Assembly: GCA_002292365.1 (NCBI GenBank)
Contig: DBBU01000023.1
Coordinates: forward strand, 32,832 to 96,831
Reading direction: 5' to 3'
DNA length: 64,000 nucleotides
DNA from: Flammeovirgaceae bacterium UBA976
GTDB lineage: Bacteria; Bacteroidota; Bacteroidia; Cytophagales; Cyclobacteriaceae
Of this stretch, positions 55,814 through 63,767 are shown one piece after another. Position 1 is the stretch's first letter, and each line of letters opens with the position of its first letter. The position numbers and the translations under genes were made by a program. The notes under the pieces are model-generated. The model did not search any database and was not told the origin of the DNA. It saw only the letters and a list, made by a program, of their open reading frames with translations.

Positions 55814-56209
55814 ATGCGCTAATTTTTTCATAAATTTTAGATTGATACTATTGTGGTGAGAAGCTTTAACATTCATGAAATAGCCAGTGATTTGATCTAG
55901 AATTTTTAAATTAAAGTCATCGTGGTGATAAGAAAGAGCTGAATAAGGGATAAACCATCCAATGGCTTCTAGTTTATACCTAAACCTAAGTCCAATTCCC
56001 TTAGGGCGTAATTCAATATTACAATATTTGGTGCTGTGCCGTTGTTTGAGGTATGGCTCAAAGATTTGGTGACAGTCATTGATAATCAACTTTTGAGAAC
56101 CTGATCCCCCCATTTTCAAGCTTTCCCAGAATGTGTAAGAGAGACCAACGAAATCATTGATATCTCGTTCTTGACTTTTACTTTGATAAGATATATTCAA
56201 AATCATCAA
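55802..56209 (-). CDS. Conserved hypothetical protein, 135 aa
   Basis: No family recognised with confidence. Mixed alpha/beta pattern, with His-rich stretches (ALSYHHDDFNLKILD and NVKASHHNSINLKFMKKL) and no signal peptide or membrane helix. The central LRPKGIGLRFRYKLEAIGW has a basic face. Two - strand -7-like sequences, TAAATTTG at 56211-56218 and TAATTTTG at 56235-56242, lie just upstream, supporting expression. It overlaps DUF5606 by 12 nt at its 3' end and is divergent from the dehydratase gene. Confidence 0.65.
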   Translation of the reverse strand: MMILNISYQSKSQERDINDFVGLSYTFWESLKMGGSGSQKLIINDCHQIFEPYLKQRHSTKYCNIELRPKGIGLRFRYKLEAIGWFIPYSALSYHHDDFNLKILDQITGYFMNVKASHHNSINLKFMKKLAHLGS

Positions 56210-56278
56210 ACAAATTTAGGTAGTCTTTGTGTATCAAAATTAGAAAATCCTTACTTTTTCTCGCGGTTCTCATCATCG

Positions 56279-56286
56279 TATTTTTG
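56279..56286 (+). promoter_or_regulatory. Candidate -7 box for the hydroxyproline dehydratase gene
   Basis: TATTTTTG matches TAnnTTTG and lies 48 nt before the ATG at 56335. No clear TTG 20 nt upstream. Confidence 0.4.
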
Positions 56287-56334
56287 GTAGTATGAATTTT
56301 TTCGAAAACTCAAATTTATTTCCTAACTTAAACC

Positions 56335-57372
56335 ATGGATAATAGGAAATTAAAAGGGATTGAACCAAATGATAATTGGGTTAAAATAAAGACGATTGAT
56401 ATGCATACGGGAGGAGAGCCTTTACGTGTGATATTAGAGGGATATCCGTTATTGAAGGAAGCGACTGTGCTTGATCATAGAAATTATTTCAAAAAAAACC
56501 TAGACCATCTCCGCCAATCATTAATGCTTGAGCCCAGGGGACATGCGGATATGTATGGAGTTGTAGTGGTTCCCAGTAAAAGGGCAGATTTTGGAGTTGT
56601 ATTTATGCATAATGAAGGCTATAGCACCATGTGTGGTCATGCGACGATTGCCATTGCCAAGCTGGCTATAGATTCAGGCTGGATTGTAAAGGTTGAGCCT
56701 CAAACAAAGGTATTAATAGAAGCACCTTGCGGTATATTGACTGCTTATGCAGAGGTTGTAGATCAGCAAGTCGTTTCGGTACAATTTGAGAATGTACCCT
56801 CCTTCGTGGTTGCCTTAGATCAAGTCTTGGAGATCCCAGGTTTGGGATCGGTACGGTATGATCTGGCCTATGGGGGTGCTTTCTATGCCTTTGTCAATGC
56901 CATAGACTTAGGTTTAAAATGTGACTCGTCTCACTATCAAAAATTAATTGAGGCAGGTGTGGCGATTAAGCAAGGTATTATAACCAGTGGTGTGGCTTTG
57001 ACTCATCCTTATGAAGATGATTTAAGTTTTCTTTATGGGACAATTTTTATTGCGTCTTCTGAGCACGCTCAAGTGGATAGTTGCAATGTTTGTGTTTTTG
57101 CAAATGGGCAATTGGATCGCAGTCCCACTGGTTCAGGCGTTTCGGCAAGGCTGGCCCTTCATCACGCGCGCAAAGAATGGGGCGAGAACCATTGGATGAC
57201 CATTGAAAGTATCATAGGCACGCAATTCAAATGTCAAATTAAGGAATCGGTAAAGTTCTCAAAATATGAAGCGGTCATTCCCATCGTACAAGGACAGGCC
57301 TTTTATACTGGAAGACATGAGTTCTGGTTGGATCCCAAGGATCCTCTGGTTGCTGGTTTTGAGTTGAGGTAA
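56335..57372 (+). CDS. Proline racemase family, trans-3-hydroxy-L-proline dehydratase-like
   Basis: A 345-aa proline-racemase-fold protein. Start region TIDMHTGGEPLRVILEG; first catalytic Cys100 in STMCGHATIAIAKL; second position DRSPTGSGVSARLAL, with Thr265 where racemases and 4-hydroxyproline epimerases have Cys. The Cys/Thr pair is the known mark of trans-3-hydroxy-L-proline dehydratase, which yields pyrroline-2-carboxylate. It precedes a Na+/solute symporter that could import the substrate. No pyrroline-2-carboxylate reductase gene is evident beside it. Confidence 0.9.
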   Translation: MDNRKLKGIEPNDNWVKIKTIDMHTGGEPLRVILEGYPLLKEATVLDHRNYFKKNLDHLRQSLMLEPRGHADMYGVVVVPSKRADFGVVFMHNEGYSTMCGHATIAIAKLAIDSGWIVKVEPQTKVLIEAPCGILTAYAEVVDQQVVSVQFENVPSFVVALDQVLEIPGLGSVRYDLAYGGAFYAFVNAIDLGLKCDSSHYQKLIEAGVAIKQGIITSGVALTHPYEDDLSFLYGTIFIASSEHAQVDSCNVCVFANGQLDRSPTGSGVSARLALHHARKEWGENHWMTIESIIGTQFKCQIKESVKFSKYEAVIPIVQGQAFYTGRHEFWLDPKDPLVAGFELR

Positions 57373-57529
57373 CCCCGTAAAGCAAGTATGATGTGCCTTC
57401 ACAGCTTTTGAAATTCATGAACTAGATAAAATGCATCTTATTTCTAAAGATGCACTTAGAAATGCTCCTTTTCAAGAGAATAATAATGGAATTTTTTCCT
57501 ATATTGTGTTTCATTTAATTTCTTTTTTT

Positions 57530-59344
57530 ATGATTTTAGCGACTGTTGATTGGATAATAATTAGCATATTTTTTGTCATTGTTTTAGGTATTGGTTGGTG
57601 GGCTTCCCGTACGGCTGGAGATAGTACAGAAGAGTTTTTTTTAGGGGGCAGAGACATGCCATGGTGGTTACTGGGTGTTTCGATGGTAGCCTGTACCTTT
57701 TCGGCAGATACTCCTAACTTGGTTACGGGATTCGTAAGAGAGAATGGTGTGGCTAAGAACTGGGCCTGGTGGGCTTTTCTGATTACAGGAATGGTCACGG
57801 TATTTATCTATGCAAGGTTGTGGCGTAAATCCAATATCAATACCGATTTAGAGTTTTATGAAATTAGATATGGAGGTAAATTAGCTTCCTTTTTAAGAGG
57901 CTTTAGGGCCCTTTATTTAGGAATTTTCTTTAATTGTCTTATCATGGGTTCGGTTACTTTGGCAGCGATAAAAATTGGAGGAGTCATGCTGGGTTTGGAA
58001 CCTTGGGTAGTGGTCATTGGAGCGTCTATTGTAGTGGTGATGTATGCGGCATTGGGAGGGATTAAAGGCGTAGTGTGGGCTGATTTTTTCCAATACGGTA
58101 TTGCCATGTTTGGAGCCGTTTATGCTGCATATGTCGCCGTAAGTCAACCTGAAATAGTTGAGATAGGGGGGTTAAGCGGATTGATCAATGACCCTAGAAT
58201 TTCGGATAAGATTAGTTTTTTTCCTGATTTTTCTGATCCAACCGTTTGGGTTCCCTTGTTACTCATTCCATTAGCTGTACAGTGGTGGGCGGTTTGGTAT
58301 CCGGGCGCAGAACCCGGTGGTGGAGGCTATATAGCCCAAAGAATGTTGTCTGCAAAGAATGAAAAAAATGCAGTAGGAGCTACGTTATTTTTCAATTTTG
58401 CACATTATGCTTTACGCCCATGGCCCTGGATCATTGTTGCGTTGGCTTCATTAATCATCTATCCGGAACTTTCTGATATTCAGGCTGAGTTCCCTGGAAT
58501 TGATCCTAAGTATTTGAAAGATGACATCGCCTATCCAGCGATGTTGACCAAGTTGGGACCTGGTTGGTTAGGTTTAGTAGTGGCTTCAATCATTGCGGCT
58601 TACATGTCTACGATTGGTACCCACTTAAATTGGGGATCTTCCTATATTGTTAATGACTTTTATAAAAGATTTGTAAAGCCCCATGCTTCAGAACGTGAAA
58701 TGGTCAGAATGGGTAGAATCACCACGGTTTTATTAATGGTCTTTGCAGGAACTTTATCTTTGACGATCTTAGATAATGCTACTGAGGCCTTCAATATATT
58801 ATTATTAACGGGAGCTGGTTCAGGGGCTGTTTACATCATGCGCTGGTTTTGGTGGAGGATCAATGCGATTACTGAAATTATCACGATGGTCGTAGCTACA
58901 TTTGTCGCCCTAATTTTGGTTTTATTGGTAGAGGATCAACAGGTGGAAACCGCCATTTTGGATGGATTTACTGTTAAGCTTTTAATCACGGTAGGAATTG
59001 TTACGGTTTCTTGGATCGTAACGACCTTAATCACGAAGCCAGAGAATAAAGAGGTATTGAGGGCTTTTTATAAATTGACCATACCTGGAGGACCAGGTTG
59101 GAAGAAAGTGGTAGATGCGGCAATTGCAGATGGAGATCCTTGTGATGACGGTCATGGCGTCACTTGGCAAATGCCTAAGCAAATACTTTTAGTATTCATT
59201 GGGTGCATCACGATTTACACATCGCTGTTTGGGATAGGAGGTTTGGTTTATGGCAACATTATCTTGGGTGTGGGTTTATTGACACTGTCGTCGATTTGTG
59301 CCTATTTATTGTTCCAAATCATGTCAAAACTCAATCTTGATTAA
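57530..59344 (+). CDS. Sodium/solute symporter (SSS family)
   Basis: A polytopic inner-membrane transporter with about 14 helices, 604 aa if started at ATG 57530. An upstream ATG at 57431 would add 33 residues that look unlike the family. Motifs: FFLGGRDMPWWLLGVSMVA (TM2 start with the Na+-site area), YAALGGIKGVVWADFFQYG, and SIIAAYMSTIGTHLNWGSSY. It uses the sodium gradient to import a solute such as a sugar or amino acid. Following the hydroxyproline dehydratase-like gene by 157 nt, it could import hydroxyproline (inference). A clear terminator follows. Confidence 0.92.
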   Translation: MILATVDWIIISIFFVIVLGIGWWASRTAGDSTEEFFLGGRDMPWWLLGVSMVACTFSADTPNLVTGFVRENGVAKNWAWWAFLITGMVTVFIYARLWRKSNINTDLEFYEIRYGGKLASFLRGFRALYLGIFFNCLIMGSVTLAAIKIGGVMLGLEPWVVVIGASIVVVMYAALGGIKGVVWADFFQYGIAMFGAVYAAYVAVSQPEIVEIGGLSGLINDPRISDKISFFPDFSDPTVWVPLLLIPLAVQWWAVWYPGAEPGGGGYIAQRMLSAKNEKNAVGATLFFNFAHYALRPWPWIIVALASLIIYPELSDIQAEFPGIDPKYLKDDIAYPAMLTKLGPGWLGLVVASIIAAYMSTIGTHLNWGSSYIVNDFYKRFVKPHASEREMVRMGRITTVLLMVFAGTLSLTILDNATEAFNILLLTGAGSGAVYIMRWFWWRINAITEIITMVVATFVALILVLLVEDQQVETAILDGFTVKLLITVGIVTVSWIVTTLITKPENKEVLRAFYKLTIPGGPGWKKVVDAAIADGDPCDDGHGVTWQMPKQILLVFIGCITIYTSLFGIGGLVYGNIILGVGLLTLSSICAYLLFQIMSKLNLD

Positions 59345-59362
59345 GAAAAAAAAAATTAAGTT

Positions 59363-59386
59363 AAGGCCAAGAAAGGCCTTTTTTTT
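59363..59386 (+). terminator. Intrinsic terminator of the symporter gene
   Basis: AAGGCC (59363-59368) pairs with GGCCTT (59375-59380) around AAGAAA, followed directly by a T-run to 59386. It lies 19 nt past the symporter stop. Confidence 0.85.
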
Positions 59387-59399
59387 CATATATTTATTG

Positions 59400-59437
59400 T
59401 ACAAAGATGCATTTAATAAATTACATGTATCTTTGTA
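59400..59437 (+). promoter_or_regulatory. Dyad operator overlapping the padR promoter
   Basis: TACAAAGATGCAT (59400-59412) and ATGTATCTTTGTA (59425-59437) are inverted repeats matching at 12 of 13 positions, 12 nt apart. The right arm contains TATCTTTG (59428-59435), a perfect TAnnTTTG -7 box for padR, whose ATG is 59459. A PadR dimer bound here would block its own promoter. ATGT/ACAT half-sites are known for this family. Confidence 0.7.
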
Positions 59438-59458
59438 TAATAAATATAGAAAATATTT

Positions 59459-59785
59459 ATGAAAAGAAAATCACTCGGGGAACTTGAGGAATTAATTTTG
59501 TTGGCTATTGGTGCGATTCAATCAACTGTATATGCCCAATCTATTCAAGATGAAATGCTTTCTCACGCGAAACGAAGAATTGATATCACAGCGATTCATG
59601 CAGTATTGAGACGGTTGGAGACCAAAGGATTCATTGATTCTGAATTGGGGGGAATTTCAAAAGATAGGGGTGGAAGAAGTAAACGGTTTGTCAAATTAAC
59701 GGTTGAGGGAAGAATCCTATTAGATGAGACGATCTTAATTCGAATGGAATTTTATAAGCGATTACTTAAGAATAGTCAGCCTTGA
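59459..59785 (+). CDS. PadR family transcriptional regulator
   Basis: A 108-aa winged-helix regulator: SLGELEELILLAIGAIQ is the typical PadR N-terminal helix, followed by RRIDITAIHAVLRRLETKGF (recognition helix and start of the wing) and the wing RGGRSKRFVKLTVEG. The long C-terminal dimerisation helices of larger PadR proteins are short here. Many single-domain PadR genes regulate an adjacent transporter. The operator over its own -7 box suggests autorepression. The neighbouring symporter is upstream and terminated, so the regulated target is not certain. Confidence 0.93.
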   Translation: MKRKSLGELEELILLAIGAIQSTVYAQSIQDEMLSHAKRRIDITAIHAVLRRLETKGFIDSELGGISKDRGGRSKRFVKLTVEGRILLDETILIRMEFYKRLLKNSQP

Positions 59786-59874
59786 ATGATTTCAATGCAG
59801 CCTTAATTTCTTCAAATCGGGAGTATTTTTTATTTCAATGGTTATCACTTAATGCTTAGTCACCAACGTCTTAA

Positions 59875-59882
59875 TATATTTG
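59875..59882 (+). promoter_or_regulatory. -7 box for the nucleotidyltransferase operon
   Basis: TATATTTG matches TAnnTTTG, 26 nt before the ATG at 59909. No clear TTG lies 20 nt upstream. Confidence 0.45.
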
Positions 59883-59908
59883 CACTTTCACAACCTTAAT
59901 AAAAAATA

Positions 59909-60817
59909 ATGAAACCAAGTTTAGTAATATTGGCTGCGGGCCTAGGAAGTCGATATGGAGGTATCAAGCAGTTAGATGGATTTGGGCCTAACGGGGAAAG
60001 AATTATAGATTATACCGTACATGATGCTCTTGAAGCCGGATTTGGTAAAATCATATTTGTCATAAGAAAAGAAATAGAGACTGAATTCAGAGCAGCCATA
60101 CTTGATAAATGGCAAGGCAGAGGCGATTTTGAGGTAGTTTATCAAAGCTTAGATTCGATACCAAAATCATACACAGTTCCTGAAGGTAGGGTGAAGCCTT
60201 GGGGTACGGCGCATGCTGTTTGGATGGCAGCGCCGGTCATTAACGAACCTTTTGGGATTGTAAATGCGGATGACTTTTATGGTAAAAATTCGTTAAAATC
60301 ATTGGCGACTCATTTAGAAAGCCTTAATGATCATGAGCTTACCGGTTGTATGGTGGGTTATGAATTAGAGAAAACGATAACAGACAATGGCACCGTTTCT
60401 AGAGGCGTCTGTGAAATAGATGAGCAACAATATTTAAAAGAAATTACTGAAAGAACAGCTATAGCGCGTGGCGCTGACGGAAATATATATTATGAAGAAA
60501 AGGGAAAGCGTGTTCACCTCAATAGACAGGCTACCGTCTCAATGAATTTGATGGGTTTCACTTCTTCCATATTTAAAGAGATAGCAGCTGGTTTTGATGC
60601 CACATATCAAGCCAGCAAAACCAACCTTAAGGCAGAATATTACATTCCTTTAGTCTTAAGTAGCTTGATTGAACAAGGAATTGAAATTCCTGTTCTTAGG
60701 ACAGATGATCACTGGTTTGGTGTCACCTACAGTGAGGACAAAACATGGGTAAAATCCCAACTCAAGCAATTGGTTGCAGATCGAGTTTATCCAGACAACC
60801 TCTTCAATAATGATTGA
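59909..60817 (+). CDS. Sugar-phosphate nucleotidyltransferase
   Basis: A 302-aa GT-A-fold NTP-transferase: LVILAAGLGSRYGGIKQLDG carries the nucleotide-binding G-x-G-x-R-x(5)-K-type signature, and NADDFYGKNSLKSLA the metal-binding Asp. It makes an NDP-sugar from a sugar 1-phosphate and NTP. The next gene encodes a sugar 1-kinase-like protein with an 8-nt overlap, so together they could turn a free sugar into an NDP-sugar. Which sugar is not evident. Confidence 0.88.
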   Translation: MKPSLVILAAGLGSRYGGIKQLDGFGPNGERIIDYTVHDALEAGFGKIIFVIRKEIETEFRAAILDKWQGRGDFEVVYQSLDSIPKSYTVPEGRVKPWGTAHAVWMAAPVINEPFGIVNADDFYGKNSLKSLATHLESLNDHELTGCMVGYELEKTITDNGTVSRGVCEIDEQQYLKEITERTAIARGADGNIYYEEKGKRVHLNRQATVSMNLMGFTSSIFKEIAAGFDATYQASKTNLKAEYYIPLVLSSLIEQGIEIPVLRTDDHWFGVTYSEDKTWVKSQLKQLVADRVYPDNLFNND

Positions 60818-61853
60818 AATCATTGATCAATTTAGCGTTCAAGGGGCCATAAAAAGCTATGAAAGATTGGAGAGAGGTCATATCAATGATACATTCAAGG
60901 TAGTCACCACGGATCAAGAATATTTATTTCAAAAAATTAATCATAAAATATTTAAGGATGTATCCGGAATGATGAGGAACATTCAAAGAATTACGGATCA
61001 TCTGCCTGCAGCCTATGATCGTTTGGGGATCACCTCACAAGAAGCTTTGCAGCTTATTAAGACCCATCGCTTAGAAAATTATGTTCATGATGAAGAGGGT
61101 TATTTTAGAATGTTTGATTTTAAATCTCATTTGAAGTCGCTTGATGTGCCTGAGTCGGAGGAGCAAATTTTTGAAGGTGCCAAATCCTATGGTTTTTTTC
61201 TTAGAGCCTTAAATGATTTTAATCCTTCCGATTTGTCGGTGACCTTGGCGGATTTTCATAATTTGGACTATAGAATACGTAATTTCAAGGAGGCAAAGGC
61301 AAAAATTAAAAATGTAAAAAGTCATTCTGCAGCCGATCAAATAGCCATGGTGACTTTGCTTACCCAACAGCTGCTACCTGTTTGGAATTTAGATGCCCTA
61401 TCTTTAGTAAGGAAACGAGTTACCCATAATGATACCAAATTCAATAACGTGTTGCTTAATCAGCTGAATAAAGGTTGTTGCGTGATTGATTTAGATACCG
61501 TCATGCCCGGTATTGTTCATTATGATTTCGGTGATGGCATCCGTTCTACCGCTTGCACTGTTGCTGAAGATGAATCAGATTTACAATGGGTATCCTTAGA
61601 TCGCAATCGATTTTTCGCTTTTAAAGAAGGTTATTTAGAGGGGGCCAAAGATGAATTAGATGCTACTGAAATACAGTTTCTACCCTTGAGCGGAGCCTAT
61701 ATGGCGTTCATTATGGGATTGAGATTTTTGACGGATTATATGGAAGACAATACGTATTATAAAATTGACCATCCGAATCATAACTTGGATCGATGTAAAA
61801 ATCAATTTAAATTATCTCAAGATATCTTACATCAATTGAATGATTTGAAATGA
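60810..61853 (+). CDS. Phosphotransferase (APH/NahK-like sugar kinase)
   Basis: A 347-aa kinase of the aminoglycoside phosphotransferase fold. I start at ATG 60810. The Gly-rich start RLERGHINDTFKV binds ATP; the catalytic loop is RVTHNDTKFNNVLLN (H-N-D-x-K-x-x-N) and the metal-binding Asp is in CVIDLDTVMPG. The best-known relatives are N-acetylhexosamine 1-kinases (NahK), which act before a nucleotidyltransferase, as here. An antibiotic-resistance role is less likely given this neighbour. Confidence 0.85.
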   Translation: MIEIIDQFSVQGAIKSYERLERGHINDTFKVVTTDQEYLFQKINHKIFKDVSGMMRNIQRITDHLPAAYDRLGITSQEALQLIKTHRLENYVHDEEGYFRMFDFKSHLKSLDVPESEEQIFEGAKSYGFFLRALNDFNPSDLSVTLADFHNLDYRIRNFKEAKAKIKNVKSHSAADQIAMVTLLTQQLLPVWNLDALSLVRKRVTHNDTKFNNVLLNQLNKGCCVIDLDTVMPGIVHYDFGDGIRSTACTVAEDESDLQWVSLDRNRFFAFKEGYLEGAKDELDATEIQFLPLSGAYMAFIMGLRFLTDYMEDNTYYKIDHPNHNLDRCKNQFKLSQDILHQLNDLK

Positions 61854-61866
61854 ATTTCATGTATTT

Positions 61867-62751
61867 ATGAAATCTACTTCATCTCTAAACATAGTCGAAT
61901 TAGCCATTGCTATTTTGGTAATGAGTACTTCAGGTGTACTAGGGAAACAGATTGACCTACCTATGGTTTTGATCATTTGGTCTCGTTGCCTTTTAGGTGC
62001 AATGGCTCTTTTTTTGATACGTTTCATCTTCAATAATTCATTTCATATATCAAGATCAGATCGAACTAAAATGATACTTCCCACCTTGTTGATGGGTATC
62101 CATTGGTTGGCTTATTTTTATGCACTTAAATTATCTAATGTGGCCATAGGCATGCTTACTCTTTTCACCTATCCCTTAATGACCTCCATTCTTGAACCGA
62201 TTTTATTAAAAGACCGAATGGTCAAACGGCATTTACCCTTAACGTTGATTACTTTGGTAGGTATCTATTTTTTGGTGCCAAATTTTGACATGAGCGATGA
62301 TCTTACGGTAGGTATTTTATTCGGCTTATTAGCAGCTCTGTCTTATGCGATCAGAAATATATGGATACGTAAGCATATTGATTTGATTAGTGGTTCATTG
62401 TCTATGGCTTATCAACTTTTGGCTTTAAGTATAGTTCTTATTCCTTTTTTATTCTTTTATCCCCTTGAACAAGATCAATATTTTCTTGACAATACGACAA
62501 ATTTAATTACTTTAGGTTTGATTACCACGGCAGTGGGGCATACGTTATTTGTAAGAAGTTTCAAATATTTTTCAGTCACTACAGTAAGTATTATGAGCAA
62601 CTTTACTCCTGTATTAGGGATTGGATGGGGCATGCTTTTTTTGGATGAAATACCAAAGAAGGGTATTTATATAGGTGGATCTATCATTTTATTGGTAACG
62701 TTAGTAGAAATATTTTTTTATACCAAAATTGATGGCAAACATGGTGATTAG
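61867..62751 (+). CDS. EamA/DMT-family transporter
   Basis: A 294-aa inner-membrane protein with ten predicted helices in two EamA repeats (about residues 9-139 and 150-286), with LALSIVLIPFLFFYPLEQDQ in the second. Family members export or import amino acids, nucleotide sugars or other metabolites. It begins 13 nt after the kinase gene, so it belongs to the same operon and might move a product or precursor of that pathway; the substrate is not readable. Confidence 0.9.
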   Translation: MKSTSSLNIVELAIAILVMSTSGVLGKQIDLPMVLIIWSRCLLGAMALFLIRFIFNNSFHISRSDRTKMILPTLLMGIHWLAYFYALKLSNVAIGMLTLFTYPLMTSILEPILLKDRMVKRHLPLTLITLVGIYFLVPNFDMSDDLTVGILFGLLAALSYAIRNIWIRKHIDLISGSLSMAYQLLALSIVLIPFLFFYPLEQDQYFLDNTTNLITLGLITTAVGHTLFVRSFKYFSVTTVSIMSNFTPVLGIGWGMLFLDEIPKKGIYIGGSIILLVTLVEIFFYTKIDGKHGD

Positions 62752-62778
62752 ATGAATGCTTAATTAAACCTTGTGCGA

Positions 62779-63700
62779 ATGAAAATCAGTGGCTTTACTT
62801 TCAGTAAAAATGGGAATAAATTACATTATCCCATAATCGTTTCGATCTATCATTGATTCAGTAGATGAATCCGTTGTCGTCCTCGAGGCCAAGTGAGGCA
62901 GATGATACCACTGAGTTTCAAATTAAGGAGCTAAATAATGCTAAAATTAATATTATTAAAACTGTTTGGGCCTAGAAAAATTTCCTGGCGGTACCATTTA
63001 TGCCCATCAAACCAATTTGGCCAAAAATGCATGTACTGGAGATTGGTTATTTTATTTGCAAGGAGATGAGGTTGTCCATGAGAGGTATTTAGATAAAATA
63101 AAAGCCACATGTGAGCAACAATATGAGCGTTCTGAGGTGGAAGGGATTCTCTTCGGTTATAAGCATTTTTTGGGTGATTATAAGCACTATCATTCCTCGA
63201 GATGTTGGTATCCATTTGAAACACGAATCATCAGAAATCAATCAGATATCTATTCATGGGGAGATGCTCAGACTTTTCGAAGAATTCCTGACTTTGATGG
63301 TTTCTCGTACAGAAAGAGAGCAGATACTTTTAGGTTGCATGTAGTGAAAGCAGATGCTGAAATATATCATTATGGTTGGGTACGTCCTCCCCATTTTATG
63401 CGTAAAAAACAGCAACATGCAAATCATTATTATCGCAACCAAGGGAATCAAAAAGTATCCTTCGATTATGGTCCTTTGGGAAGGTTATCTTTGTTTAACG
63501 ACACACATCCTGCCGTCATGAATGATTGGATAGCTAAGTTTGATTGGGCCGATGAACTTAATTACACAAAAAAATACAGGACAACGCAACCCATTCATCG
63601 TAATGATTTTTTAAAAAACAGGATCATCACCCAAATAGAGTTATTCCTTTTTGGTGAAAAAGCATTCAGCCGTAAGAATTATGAGTTACTAAGAAAATGA
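62779..63700 (+). pseudogene. Glycosyltransferase family 2-like gene, broken by three frame changes
   Basis: The gene opens at ATG 62779 (M-K-I-S-G-F-T-F-S-K-N, the start of a family of predicted GT2 enzymes), leaves frame near 62850, resumes with DSVDESVVVLEA, shifts again near 62892 (SEADDTTEFQIKELNNAKI) and again near 62965. From there an intact 3' part runs to 63700: KFPGGTIYAHQTN, DWLFYLQGDEVVHERYLDKI, RIIRNQSDIYSWGDAQTFRR. Restored, it would be about 307 aa. The internal QGDE motif, matching the DxD-like metal site of such enzymes, is still present, but no full-length product can be made. It lies 28 nt after the EamA gene. Confidence 0.82.
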
Positions 63701-63767
63701 TTGACTGGTTATTCATTACTGCATTGAAATGTGAGACATCGAGAAAGCTCAATATTTTTTAGTTTCA

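Noticed and set aside
57431..57529. 33-residue N-terminal extension of the symporter
   Set aside because: It is unlike the family start and would put a polar stretch before the first helix; ATG 57530 fits better.
60810..61853. Aminoglycoside resistance gene
   Set aside because: The fold fits, but the overlap with a sugar nucleotidyltransferase gene points to a sugar kinase.
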